Part shown: in pieces, positions 1 through 6,872 of the stretch | How the letters are laid out: the number at the start of each line of letters is the position of its first letter | Position numbering within the stretch: position 1 is the first letter of the stretch | From: Angelakisella sp. | GTDB taxonomy: Bacteria > Bacillota > Clostridia > Oscillospirales > Ruminococcaceae | DNA: 9,658 bases | Reading direction: 5' to 3' | NCBI GenBank assembly: GCA_022795575.1 | Contig: JAAWGY010000071.1 | Span: 1-9,658 of the forward strand | Position numbers and translations under genes: made by a program | The notes under the pieces: model-generated | The model's database searches: none | What the model saw: only the letters and a program-made list of their open reading frames with translations | What the model was told of the DNA's origin: nothing

Positions 1-384
1 CCGCCGGAGGCACCTTAAAACAGCAGCCACCCTTCGCAAAAGGACAGACAAGCTGCGAACGGACAGGCTTTAGGCCGGTGGTCCCAAAATGCGCCCGCCA
101 ATTGCATCGGCGGGCTGTTTTGGGGAGATAGGCCCTACTCCTAACCCCGGCCGCGGTTTGCGCTTCCCCGCCAGGCGGCTACCAACCCGCCATTGCCCCC
201 AGCCTCACCCAAACGCCGCTGCCCAAAACCGCGGCCTAACGGCCTACAACAGAACGGCAGGGCCTGTGCCAAAAACACAAGCCCTGCTTTTGTGATAGCC
301 GTCCTGGGGAGTGTCGCTCCTGCGGGAGCGACCAGGGCGCTGCCCTGGACCTGCAAGCCTTTGAAAAGGCTTGACCGAAACTTT
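1..384 (+). repeat. Dispersed multi-hairpin intergenic repeat, copy A
   Basis: This gene-free stretch is the first of three copies of one repeat; the others are at 8911-9247 (inverted) and 9315-9658 (direct). It aligns with the third copy from base 1 to 353 and with the inverted copy from about 65 to 384. One 41-base run (about 248-288) is identical to the inverted copy. Hairpins in order: CCCAAAA/TTTTGGG (83-89 with 118-124) around GCCCGCC/GGCGGGC (93-99 with 109-115); a long-range 11-bp stem, 149-159 with 226-236; a stem at 257-287; TCGCTCC/GGAGCGA (314-320 with 325-331); CCAGGGC/GCCCTGG (332-338 with 342-348); CAAGCCTT/AAGGCTTG (354-361 with 366-373). Homology may extend left of the window. 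Short open frames here have no ribosome site or recognisable protein and overlap the structured repeat. Bases 385-487 hold no gene that I can support. Confidence 0.9.
257..291 (+). terminator. Terminator-like hairpin inside repeat copy A
   Basis: GCAGGGC (257-263) and TGTG (265-268) pair with CACA (276-279) and GCCCTGC (281-287) around a 7-base loop, with one C/A mismatch, and TTTT follows (288-291). This fits a modest intrinsic terminator for transcription entering from the left. On the opposite strand the mismatch becomes a G-U pair, so the fold is at least as stable there. The T tract is short, so termination efficiency is uncertain. Confidence 0.5.
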
Positions 385-487
385 TATCGCCCTTCGGGCA
401 TGACCACGGCAAAGGCTTCCTCGTATCTTCCACCCCCTCCCCCATCGCTATGCTGAAAACATAGTGGCAATTCCGCCCCCCTTCCGC

Positions 488-516
488 TTGTGCAGACCCT
501 CCCGTCCGAATATAAT
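488..516 (+). promoter_or_regulatory. Sigma-A-type promoter for the serine hydrolase gene
   Basis: A perfect -10 box TATAAT lies at 511-516. A partial -35 box TTGTGC lies at 488-493, giving an ideal 17-base spacer. It sits in a short AT-richer patch of an otherwise GC-rich region. Transcription would begin near 523, leaving a leader of about 40 bases before the ribosome site (548-553). The -35 match is weak, so the call rests mainly on the -10 box and the position. Confidence 0.55.
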
Positions 517-561
517 GTTACTATTATCCTTCCCCACCCCACCCAAAAGGAGGTCCTCCCC

Positions 562-1332
562 ATGCGCCAGCAGCTCCTGGACCAAATCCGCCACTTCCCC
601 GGCCGCGCCGGCCTCTACTGGCAGGACCTCACCACCGGCGAAGAAGCCGGCGTCCGCCAGGAGGAACCCTTCGAGGCCGCCAGCGTCATCAAGCTCCCGA
701 TACTGGTAGAGACCTTCCGCCAAATAGAAGCCGGCCTCGCCCAGGAAAACGAACCCTTCCCCATCCGGGAGGAGGATAAGCTCCCCTCCTGCGGCGCCCT
801 GAACTACCTGCATACCGGCCTCACTGTAACGCTGATGGACCTTGCCACCCTGATGATCATCCTAAGCGACAACACCGCCACCAACCTCCTCATCCGCCGC
901 CTGGGTATGGATAACATCAACAGCACCATCCGGGAAATGGGCATGACCACCACCCGCCTCCGCCGCCTCCTCTTTGATAGCGAGGCCAGCGCCCGGGGGG
1001 TAAAGAATACCATCAGCCCCGCCGAGATAGGCCGCCTCCTGGCCGCCCTCTACCGGGGGGAGGTGGTAAGCCCCGCCGCCAGCGCCCGAATGCTGGGCAT
1101 CCTTGGGGACCAGCGGCTGAATGGTAAGCTCCCCTTCTGGCTGGACGGTAAAGTGAAGTGCGCCCATAAAACCGGCGAGGACAGCAATATCACCCACGAC
1201 GTGGGCATCCTCTATGCCCCCCAGCCCTTTGTCCTCTGCGTCTGCGGCGACCCGGTCCATCCCCCCTCCCTGAATGCCCTGATGGCCGATGTCGCCCGAC
1301 AACTTGTACAGCAGCAGAGTGTGGCGCTGTAG
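562..1332 (+). CDS. Class A beta-lactamase-fold serine hydrolase, no signal peptide
   Basis: This 256-residue protein belongs to the penicillin-recognising serine hydrolase fold (beta-lactamase class A-related). The three active-site motifs are in order and at usual spacing: SVIK (residues 41-44, nucleophile Ser41 and Lys44), SDN (102-104) and KTG (203-205, preceded by His202). The ExxLN omega-loop motif that supplies Glu166 for deacylation in true class A beta-lactamases is not visible. The corresponding stretch (about 137-153) contains FDSEAS instead, and Glu141 could be a substitute. The N-terminus is polar with no signal peptide or membrane segment, so the protein is probably cytoplasmic. 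The ATG at 562 is chosen because AGGAGG sits at 548-553, eight bases upstream; the in-frame ATG at 490 would lie upstream of the -10 box. I infer a peptidase or amidase role on imported cell-wall peptides from the neighbouring epimerase and Opp genes. Beta-lactam resistance is possible but less likely. Confidence 0.85.
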   Translation: MRQQLLDQIRHFPGRAGLYWQDLTTGEEAGVRQEEPFEAASVIKLPILVETFRQIEAGLAQENEPFPIREEDKLPSCGALNYLHTGLTVTLMDLATLMIILSDNTATNLLIRRLGMDNINSTIREMGMTTTRLRRLLFDSEASARGVKNTISPAEIGRLLAALYRGEVVSPAASARMLGILGDQRLNGKLPFWLDGKVKCAHKTGEDSNITHDVGILYAPQPFVLCVCGDPVHPPSLNALMADVARQLVQQQSVAL

Positions 1333-1412
1333 CCCTTAGCCGTTATTTTGACATTTTTTCGGACGAGGCTGCATTTTTTATTTGGTTAAAGCGGAAAATT
1401 CTCCTTGATTCC

Positions 1413-1441
1413 TTTACAAAAAGGCGTCGGGATGATATAAT
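1413..1441 (+). promoter_or_regulatory. Strong extended -10 promoter before the epimerase gene
   Basis: TTTACA (1413-1418) is followed by a 17-base spacer and a perfect TATAAT (1436-1441). TG at 1433-1434 gives the extended -10 form TGnTATAAT. This is the best promoter in the window. It predicts a start near 1448 and a leader of about 112 bases ahead of the epimerase ATG at 1560. The epimerase-opp genes can therefore be transcribed independently of the upstream hydrolase. Confidence 0.8.
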
Positions 1442-1463
1442 AAATGAAATTATTTCTCCGAAG

Positions 1464-1530
1464 GTTGCAGGAGCCGCCGATTTGCTCCCGGCAAAATATG
1501 CAACACAAACCGTCGCTTCCTGCATTTTTT
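1464..1530 (+). promoter_or_regulatory. Candidate attenuator in the epimerase leader
   Basis: The leader offers two competing folds. In the first, GTTGCA (1464-1469) pairs with TGCAAC (1499-1504), enclosing GCCG (1473-1476) paired with CGGC (1489-1492). In the second, TGCAGGA (1466-1472) pairs with TCCTGCA (1518-1524), immediately followed by six T (1525-1530), which is an intrinsic-terminator arrangement. The two folds share bases 1466-1469 and so exclude each other. A third local option is GGAGC (1470-1474) with GCTCC (1484-1488). I recognise no known riboswitch or T-box consensus. The terminator loop is long (about 45 bases), so this is a hypothesis only. Confidence 0.35.
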
Positions 1531-1559
1531 CGGGGAAAGAACCATAAGGTGGTGGCTCT

Positions 1560-2645
1560 ATGAAAATTACCGGGGTACATATCGGGGAGATCGGCATCCC
1601 CCTGGCCCGTCCCTTTAAGACCGCGCTGCGTACCGTGGAGCGGGTGGAGGATGTCGTGGTCCGCGTCACCGCCGAAAACGGCATGACCGGCTACGGCGAA
1701 GCTCCCCCCACCGCCGTTATCACCGGCGATACCAAGGGCTCGATCCGCTGTGCCATTCGGGATTTGATCGCCCCCGCCATCCTGGGGATGGATATTTTGG
1801 CCATCGACCAGGTGATGGAGGCCATGGACCATTCCGTCAAGGGCAACACCTCCGCCAAGGCGGCGGTGGATATGGCTTTGTACGACCTGTGGGGCAAGGT
1901 GCTGGGCCAGCCCCTCTGGCGGCTGCTGGGGGGCTACCGACCCTCCTTCCAGACCGATATCACCATCAGCGTCAACCCCGTTCCCCAAATGGTGGCCGAT
2001 TCCCTGGCCGCCGTAAAGGACGGCTACCGTATCCTTAAGGTAAAGGTGGGCAAGGAGGGAATGGCCGACATCCCCCGCATCGCCGCCATCCGGGAGGCGG
2101 TGGGGCCGGATGTCTCCATCCGGGTGGACGCCAACCAGGGCTGGACGGTGAAGGACTCCATCCGCATCATCTCCGCTATGGAGGACCGGGGGCTGGAGAT
2201 CGAGCTGGTGGAACAGCCGGTGCCCGCCCGGGACCTTGAGGGGATGGCAAGGATCACCCAGGCGGTTTACACCCCCATCCTGGCCGACGAAAGCGTCTTT
2301 TCCCCCGCCGACGCCGTGGAGATCATCCGCCGGGGCGCCGCGGACCTGATCAACATCAAGCTGATGAAGACCGGGGGCATCCACGAGGCCCTGAAGATCT
2401 GCGGCATCGCCTCCCTCTACGGGGTGGAGTGCATGATGGGCTGTATGCTGGAATCCAAGCTGGCGGTTTCCGCCGCCGCCCACCTCTGCGCCGCCAAGGG
2501 CATCGTCACCCGGGCGGACCTGGACGGCCCCTCCCTCTGCGCCGTGGACCCCTACCAGGGAGGCCCCGACTACGACGGCCCCACCGTCCGGATGAACCAG
2601 CTGCCGGGCATCGGCATTGCAAGCGTCCCGGCGGAGTTTACATAA
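1560..2645 (+). CDS. Dipeptide epimerase, L-Ala-D/L-Glu epimerase type (enolase superfamily)
   Basis: This 361-residue cytoplasmic enzyme is of the muconate-lactonizing subgroup of the enolase superfamily. The barrel catalytic residues are all visible: KVK (Lys160 and Lys162), Mg ligands Asp190 (in VDAN), Glu218 (in VEQP) and Asp243 (in ADES), and the opposing base Lys267 (in NIKL). A DLD motif at residues 320-322 matches the DxD that binds the dipeptide amino group in dipeptide epimerases such as B. subtilis YkfB. That motif, with the TALRT stretch near residue 21, supports a dipeptide rather than a simple acid substrate. Known family chemistry is reversible epimerisation at the alpha carbon of the second residue, for example L-Ala-D-Glu to L-Ala-L-Glu from murein. 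Related enzymes act on other dipeptides, so the exact substrate is unproven. The start has an AAGGTGG site at 1546-1552. The opp genes follow 110 bases downstream. Confidence 0.92.
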   Translation: MKITGVHIGEIGIPLARPFKTALRTVERVEDVVVRVTAENGMTGYGEAPPTAVITGDTKGSIRCAIRDLIAPAILGMDILAIDQVMEAMDHSVKGNTSAKAAVDMALYDLWGKVLGQPLWRLLGGYRPSFQTDITISVNPVPQMVADSLAAVKDGYRILKVKVGKEGMADIPRIAAIREAVGPDVSIRVDANQGWTVKDSIRIISAMEDRGLEIELVEQPVPARDLEGMARITQAVYTPILADESVFSPADAVEIIRRGAADLINIKLMKTGGIHEALKICGIASLYGVECMMGCMLESKLAVSAAAHLCAAKGIVTRADLDGPSLCAVDPYQGGPDYDGPTVRMNQLPGIGIASVPAEFT

Positions 2646-2688
2646 AAGCACCCCGAAGACGGTGGCGCCCCCGTACAACGCCCTTTCT

Positions 2689-2707
2689 GCCAGGCCCCGG
2701 GCTTGGC
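2689..2707 (+). other. Intergenic hairpin between epimerase gene and oppA
   Basis: GCCAGGCC (2689-2696) pairs with GGCTTGGC (2700-2707), with one G-U pair and a 3-base loop, followed by TTTGGG. It lies in the 110-base gap before oppA. It could pause polymerase or set the 5' end of a processed oppA message. The T run is too short to call it a full terminator, and I see no separate promoter in this gap. Confidence 0.4.
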
Positions 2708-2755
2708 TTTGGGATAGCCAATGAGAGAAGAAATGAACTGAAGGAGGAACGTAAC

Positions 2756-4714
2756 ATGAAGCGCATTCTTTCCTTGCTGCTCTGCTGCGCCATGCTGCTG
2801 AGCGTGGCGGGCTGCGGCGGAAACAACGGCGGCAGCAGTGCCCCCGCCGGCAGCAGCACCCCCGCCGGTGACGGCGGCAGCACCCCGGCCCCCGCGGCCG
2901 GCCCCAGCATCTACCGCAAGCTCTACTCCTCGGAGGTAACTACCCTCAACTACCTGTACACCGGCACCACCCTGGAGTTTGAGCCCGCCGCCAATGTCAT
3001 CGACACCCTGGTGGAGTATGACAAGTACGGCGTGGTGCAGCCCGCCCTGGCCACCAGCTGGGAGACCTCGGAGGACGGCCTTACCTGGACCTTCCACCTC
3101 CGTAACGACGCCAAGTGGGTAAAGAGCGACGGCACCGAGTACGGCCCCGTTACCGCCCACGACTTTGTCACCGGCCTGCGCTGGGTGGTAAACCCCGAGA
3201 ACCAGTCCAAGACCTCCGACGTGGTTTGCAGCGTCATCGCCAACGCCGACGAGCTCTACGCCAAGCAGATCACCGACTTTGAGCAGCTGGGGGTTAAGGC
3301 GGTAGACGACTATACCCTGGTCTACACCCTTAAGGCGCCCACCCCCTACTTCCTTTCGATGCTCACCTATGTCTGCTTTATGCCCGCCAACGCCGACTTT
3401 ATCGCCGAAAAGGGCGACAAATTCGGCGCCGCTGACAGCGCCGATAACCTGCTGTACTGCGGGGCCTTCCGCATTGCCGACTTCCAGCCCCAGGTGCTGC
3501 ACACCTTTGTAAAGAACGACGCCTACTGGGATAAGGACAACGTCTTCCTGGATGAGATTCAGGAGACCTTTAACAAGGAGGCTGTCACCCTGGCCCCCAC
3601 CATGTACCAGCGGGACGAGGTGGACTACGCCGTTATCCCCGCCGATATCCTCCCCACCTGGATGAACGACAGCAAGCTGAAGGAGGTTGTAAGCCCCCAG
3701 CGCAACAGCTACTACAGCTATTTCTTCTGCTTTAACTTCGATCCCCGGTTTGACGCCGCCTACGAGCCGGATAACTGGCTGAAGGCTGTCAACAACGAAA
3801 ACTTCCGCAAGTCCCTCTACTACGCCCTGGACCGTGTCAAGGCCAAAACCGTTGAGGAGCCCTACAACCCCGAGGGCCAGCTCATCGGCACCGTGGTTCC
3901 CAAAAGCTTTGTCAGCGTGGACGGCGTGGATTACACCGACCTGCCCGCCCTGAAGGGCTACACCGACGATCCCACCCATGGCTTTGACGCCGCCAAGGCC
4001 GCCGAGTACAAGACCAAGGCCATGGAGGAGCTGAAGAGCCAGAACGTCACCTTCCCGGTAAAGGTGCTGATGAGCTACAACCCCTCCACCGCCAACTGGG
4101 ATAAGCAGTGCCAGATCATCGAGCAGCAGATGGAGGGCCTGCTGGGCAGCGACTACATCGATATCGTCCTGGAGGCCGGCCCCTCCACCAACTTCCTCTC
4201 CGAGGTCCGCAAGGCCGGCAAGTACGCCCTGATGCTCTGCAACTGGGGCCCCGACTACGCCGACCCCGAGACCTACACCGACCCCTGGAGCCTGGGCTTT
4301 ACCTACAGCTGGCCCGAGCTGGCCACCGATCCCGCCTACGAGACCGGCGAGACCTACGCCGCCGGCACCCCCGGCCTGGACGAGAAGTTTGTTGGGGCCA
4401 AGGTAAAGACCTACAACAAGCTGGTGGACGAGGCCAAGGCCGAAAAGCTGGATCTTTCCGCCCGGTACAACAAGTTTGCCGAGGCAGAGGCCTACTTCAT
4501 CGACCACGCCTTTATCATCCCCTTCGCCGTTAAGAACGACGGCTACTGCGTCAACAAGATCAGCCCCTTCGACCGCCCCTTCGCCCCCTTTGGCGTCTCC
4601 AGCCTTAAGTTTAAGGGCGCAAGGCTGCTGGATAAGCCCATGAGCCTGGAGGAGTACCAGGCCGCCGAGGAGCAGTGGGATAAGGAGCGGGAGGCCGCCC
4701 TGGCCGCGCAGTAA
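2756..4714 (+). CDS. oppA: Oligopeptide ABC transporter substrate-binding lipoprotein
   Basis: This 652-residue extracellular lipoprotein is of the SBP_bac_5 (OppA/DppA/AmiA) family and captures peptides for the importer encoded next to it. The N-terminus has a charged MKR, a hydrophobic core, and the lipobox VAGC with Cys20 as the predicted lipidated residue. A flexible Gly/Ser/Ala/Pro linker (about 21-50) follows, and the binding domain starts near residue 52. Family features include LATSWETSEDGLTWTFHLR and NWGPDYADPETYTDP. The length is above that of typical Gram-negative OppA (about 540) and closer to Gram-positive OppA/AmiA. The ATG at 2756 is set by AAGGAGGA at 2741-2748 and by the signal peptide; the frame is open upstream to 2429, but that part overlaps the epimerase gene. 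Codon use is strongly biased to GCC/ACC/AAC/TAC, which fits high expression. Ligand specificity cannot be read from sequence; murein peptides are inferred from the epimerase. Confidence 0.95.
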   Translation: MKRILSLLLCCAMLLSVAGCGGNNGGSSAPAGSSTPAGDGGSTPAPAAGPSIYRKLYSSEVTTLNYLYTGTTLEFEPAANVIDTLVEYDKYGVVQPALATSWETSEDGLTWTFHLRNDAKWVKSDGTEYGPVTAHDFVTGLRWVVNPENQSKTSDVVCSVIANADELYAKQITDFEQLGVKAVDDYTLVYTLKAPTPYFLSMLTYVCFMPANADFIAEKGDKFGAADSADNLLYCGAFRIADFQPQVLHTFVKNDAYWDKDNVFLDEIQETFNKEAVTLAPTMYQRDEVDYAVIPADILPTWMNDSKLKEVVSPQRNSYYSYFFCFNFDPRFDAAYEPDNWLKAVNNENFRKSLYYALDRVKAKTVEEPYNPEGQLIGTVVPKSFVSVDGVDYTDLPALKGYTDDPTHGFDAAKAAEYKTKAMEELKSQNVTFPVKVLMSYNPSTANWDKQCQIIEQQMEGLLGSDYIDIVLEAGPSTNFLSEVRKAGKYALMLCNWGPDYADPETYTDPWSLGFTYSWPELATDPAYETGETYAAGTPGLDEKFVGAKVKTYNKLVDEAKAEKLDLSARYNKFAEAEAYFIDHAFIIPFAVKNDGYCVNKISPFDRPFAPFGVSSLKFKGARLLDKPMSLEEYQAAEEQWDKEREAALAAQ

Positions 4715-4773
4715 TCCCCCAGTCGGTCATCCCTTGTGTTTGAGGTGACTGTAGATTTTCCCCACTCCCGGCA

Positions 4774-4804
4774 GAGCCGGGCGGGCGCGGAGCCCGCCCG
4801 GCTC
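4774..4804 (+). other. Strong hairpin between oppA and oppB
   Basis: Bases 4774-4786 and 4792-4804 form a perfect 13-bp GC-rich stem with a 5-base loop (GCGGA). No T tract follows, so it is not a standard terminator. Hairpins after a binding-protein gene commonly protect the 3' end of the upstream message and lower expression of the permease genes. That role is likely here, in the 209-base gap after oppA, but it is inferred. Confidence 0.65.
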
Positions 4805-4895
4805 CCGGGCGTACATCCCCGTTTGCAGGCCGAAACCCGCCGGTCAGCACCTTTCCCGCCGGCCGTCAGGTTTGAGTCTGCAAAAGCGCCCTACT

Positions 4896-4904
4896 TTATC
4901 CACA
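4896..4904 (+). other. Single perfect DnaA-box match
   Basis: TTATCCACA matches the consensus DnaA box exactly. It lies just ahead of the oppB ribosome site. No cluster of boxes, AT-rich unwinding region or dnaA/dnaN gene is present, so it is not an origin. It may be chance or a single DnaA-binding site. Confidence 0.2.
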
Positions 4905-4923
4905 GAAAAGGAGCTGTTCCGTT

Positions 4924-5868
4924 TTGCTAAAGTACATCGCCAAACGGCTGGGTCAAGCGGTGCTGACCCTGTTTATCATCATCACCATTATCTTCTGCCT
5001 GCTGCGCATGATGCCGGAGGAAGGGTATTTGGGCGCCAACTACGACAAGATGAGCGAGGTGCAGCGGGAGACCATCCTGACCGAAATGGGGCTGCGGGAT
5101 CCGGTGCCGGTGCAGCTGGCCAAGTTTTACCGGGACCTGCTCCACGGGAACTTTGGCACCTCCTGGATCTACCGGCCCAACGTGGCCATTACCGAAATCC
5201 TGGCCGATAAGGCCCCCGTCTCCATCCGTATGGGGCTGATGGCCATCGGCATCAGCCTGGTGGTGGGCATCCCCCTGGGGGTGCTGATGACCCGCTTTAA
5301 GGGCCACATCCCGGATAAGCTGGGGATGGCCTTTGTGGTGCTGGTGATGGCCATCCCGCAGGCGGTGTACCACCTCTTTATCCAAACCTACCTCACCGAC
5401 GCCCTCAGCCTCCCCATGCTCTTTAAGGAGGCCAACGTCATGAGCTGGATTCTCCCCACCGTCTCCCTCTCCCTCTACAACACCGCCACCTTTGCCCTTT
5501 GGATGCGGCGGTACATGGTGGACGAGCTGAACAAGGACTATGTCCGGCTGGCCCGGGCCAAGGGTGTCAAAAACTCGGTGATTATGGCAAGCCACGTCTT
5601 CCCCAACGCCTTTGTCCCCCTGATCCAGACCATCCCCACCATGATCCTCTCCACCGCCATGGGCTCCATCTATGTGGAATCCCTCTATTCGGTGCCGGGG
5701 ATGGGGGGGCTGCTGGTGGATGTCATCCAGCGGCAGGACAACGCCATGGTCCAGGCCCTGGTGCTGATCTACGCCGCCCTGGGCATCATCGGGCTGCTGC
5801 TGGGGGACCTGCTGATGGGTGTCTGTGATCCCCGCATCACCTTTGTGGAGAAAGGAGGGGCCCGCTGA
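4924..5868 (+). CDS. oppB: Oligopeptide ABC transporter permease, first subunit
   Basis: This 314-residue integral membrane protein is one half of the peptide channel. Predicted membrane segments are at about 9-28, 101-123, 135-155, 174-193, 229-250 and 278-299. The cytoplasmic EAA loop that contacts an ATPase is at about 205-226 (DYVRLARAKG...). The family block VESLYSVPGMGGLL is at 251-264, and the end DPRI at 302-305 is typical. The start appears to be TTG at 4924: AAGGAG lies at 4908-4913, ten bases upstream, and the sequence after it (LKYIAKRLGQAVL) is the normal OppB N-terminus. No in-frame ATG occurs before about residue 29, inside or after the first membrane segment. A TTG start would lower translation relative to oppA. 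The stop overlaps the oppC start by one base, so the two subunits are probably translationally coupled. Confidence 0.94.
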   Translation: MLKYIAKRLGQAVLTLFIIITIIFCLLRMMPEEGYLGANYDKMSEVQRETILTEMGLRDPVPVQLAKFYRDLLHGNFGTSWIYRPNVAITEILADKAPVSIRMGLMAIGISLVVGIPLGVLMTRFKGHIPDKLGMAFVVLVMAIPQAVYHLFIQTYLTDALSLPMLFKEANVMSWILPTVSLSLYNTATFALWMRRYMVDELNKDYVRLARAKGVKNSVIMASHVFPNAFVPLIQTIPTMILSTAMGSIYVESLYSVPGMGGLLVDVIQRQDNAMVQALVLIYAALGIIGLLLGDLLMGVCDPRITFVEKGGAR

Positions 5869-6857
5869 TGAAACGGTTTTTGGACGGACCGGTGGACCGG
5901 GTGGCGGAAAGCGTCACCCGCGCCGCGGCGGAGGACGCCTTTACCTTTGCCGAATACGACGAAAGCGCCGGGGAAAAGGTGGCCTGGTCGGATTACTCCT
6001 ACTGGGGCTCCACCTTCCGGATGTTCTTCAAAAACAGGGTAGCGGTGGCGCTGCTGGTGCTGCTGGCGGCTATCCTGATCTTTACCACCATCCAGCCCTA
6101 CCTGCCGGGGCAGCGCCCTGCCACCCTCATCAACAACGACCCGGAAACCGGCATGATGCTGATGAACGTGGCCCCGGGGGAGGAATTCTGGTTCGGCACT
6201 AACTCCATCGGCCAGGACCTGTGGAGCATGGTGTGGAGCGGCACCCGTACCTCCCTCCTCATCGGCCTGGCGGTGGCCTGCTCGGAGATTGTCCTGGGCA
6301 TCACCATGGGGGTGCTGTGGGGGTATGTGCGGCAGCTGGACCACCTGCTCACCAGCCTTTACAACATTGTGGATAACATCCCCCAAACCATAATGCTCAT
6401 CCTCATCTCCTACATCCTGCGGCCCAGTATGTCCACCATCATCCTGGCCATGTGCCTCACCAGCTGGCTAAAGATGGCGCGGTTTATCCGCAACCAGATT
6501 GTTATCATCCGGGACCGGGACTACAACCTGGCCTCCCGGTGCCTGGGCACCCCCACCTGGCGGATCATCCAGAAGAACCTGCTGCCCTACCTGGTAAGCG
6601 TGATGATGCTGCGCATCGCCACCACCATCCCGGAGGCCATCGGCAACGAGGTGTTCCTCACCTACATCGGCCTGGGGCTCCCGGTGGCCATCCCCTCTTT
6701 GGGCAACCTGATCAACAGCGGCCGGGGGCTGCTGATGTACGAATCGCTGCGGTATCAGCTGATCTTCCCGGCGGTGGTGCTTTCCATCGTCACCGTTTCC
6801 TTCTACATCATCGGCAACGCCTTTGCCGATGCCGCCGACCCCAAAAACCATCTGTAA
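5868..6857 (+). CDS. oppC: Oligopeptide ABC transporter permease, second subunit
   Basis: This 329-residue permease is the partner of OppB. A polar N-terminal cytoplasmic tail of about 55 residues precedes the first membrane segment (about 57-75), as in Firmicute OppC/AmiD. The block FGTNSIGQDLWSMVWSGTRTS (about 109-129) matches the OppC-family GTDxxGRD signature. The EAA loop is at about 219-240, EVFLTYIGLGLPVAIPSLG at about 261-279, and the DAADPK end is typical. The ATG sits in a TGATG overlap with the oppB stop, with AAAGGAGG at 5851-5858 inside the oppB end. The oppD ribosome site overlaps its own stop codon, so the cluster is tightly packed. Confidence 0.94.
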   Translation: MKRFLDGPVDRVAESVTRAAAEDAFTFAEYDESAGEKVAWSDYSYWGSTFRMFFKNRVAVALLVLLAAILIFTTIQPYLPGQRPATLINNDPETGMMLMNVAPGEEFWFGTNSIGQDLWSMVWSGTRTSLLIGLAVACSEIVLGITMGVLWGYVRQLDHLLTSLYNIVDNIPQTIMLILISYILRPSMSTIILAMCLTSWLKMARFIRNQIVIIRDRDYNLASRCLGTPTWRIIQKNLLPYLVSVMMLRIATTIPEAIGNEVFLTYIGLGLPVAIPSLGNLINSGRGLLMYESLRYQLIFPAVVLSIVTVSFYIIGNAFADAADPKNHL

Positions 6858-6872
6858 AGGAGGACCAGCGCC

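Noticed and set aside
193..456. Short open frames inside repeat copy A
   Set aside because: Frames are not kept in the other copies, while the stems are; this is structured non-coding repeat.
490..561. Upstream in-frame ATG for the serine hydrolase
   Set aside because: It lies upstream of the -10 box, lacks a ribosome site, and adds no signal peptide; the ATG at 562 has a good AGGAGG.
1348..1353. Perfect TTGACA -35 hexamer after the hydrolase gene
   Set aside because: No acceptable -10 box at 16-18 bases; the promoter at 1413-1441 is much better.
1444..1563. 39-codon leader frame whose TGA overlaps the epimerase ATG
   Set aside because: Its ATG lies upstream of the predicted transcription start near 1448 and it has no ribosome site, so the stop-start overlap is probably chance.
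1386..2678. 430-residue minus-strand open frame opposite the epimerase
   Set aside because: Gly/His/Asp-rich composition typical of an antisense shadow; the + strand protein has every catalytic motif.
2570..4507. 645-residue open frame on the minus strand opposite oppA
   Set aside because: It is a shadow of C-ending codons in oppA: low-complexity Gly/Val/Leu-rich, no ribosome site or domain, and fully antisense to a clear gene.
4872..4900. Possible promoter TTGAGT-17-TTTATC before oppB
   Set aside because: The -10 match is only three of six and the start would fall within the ribosome site.
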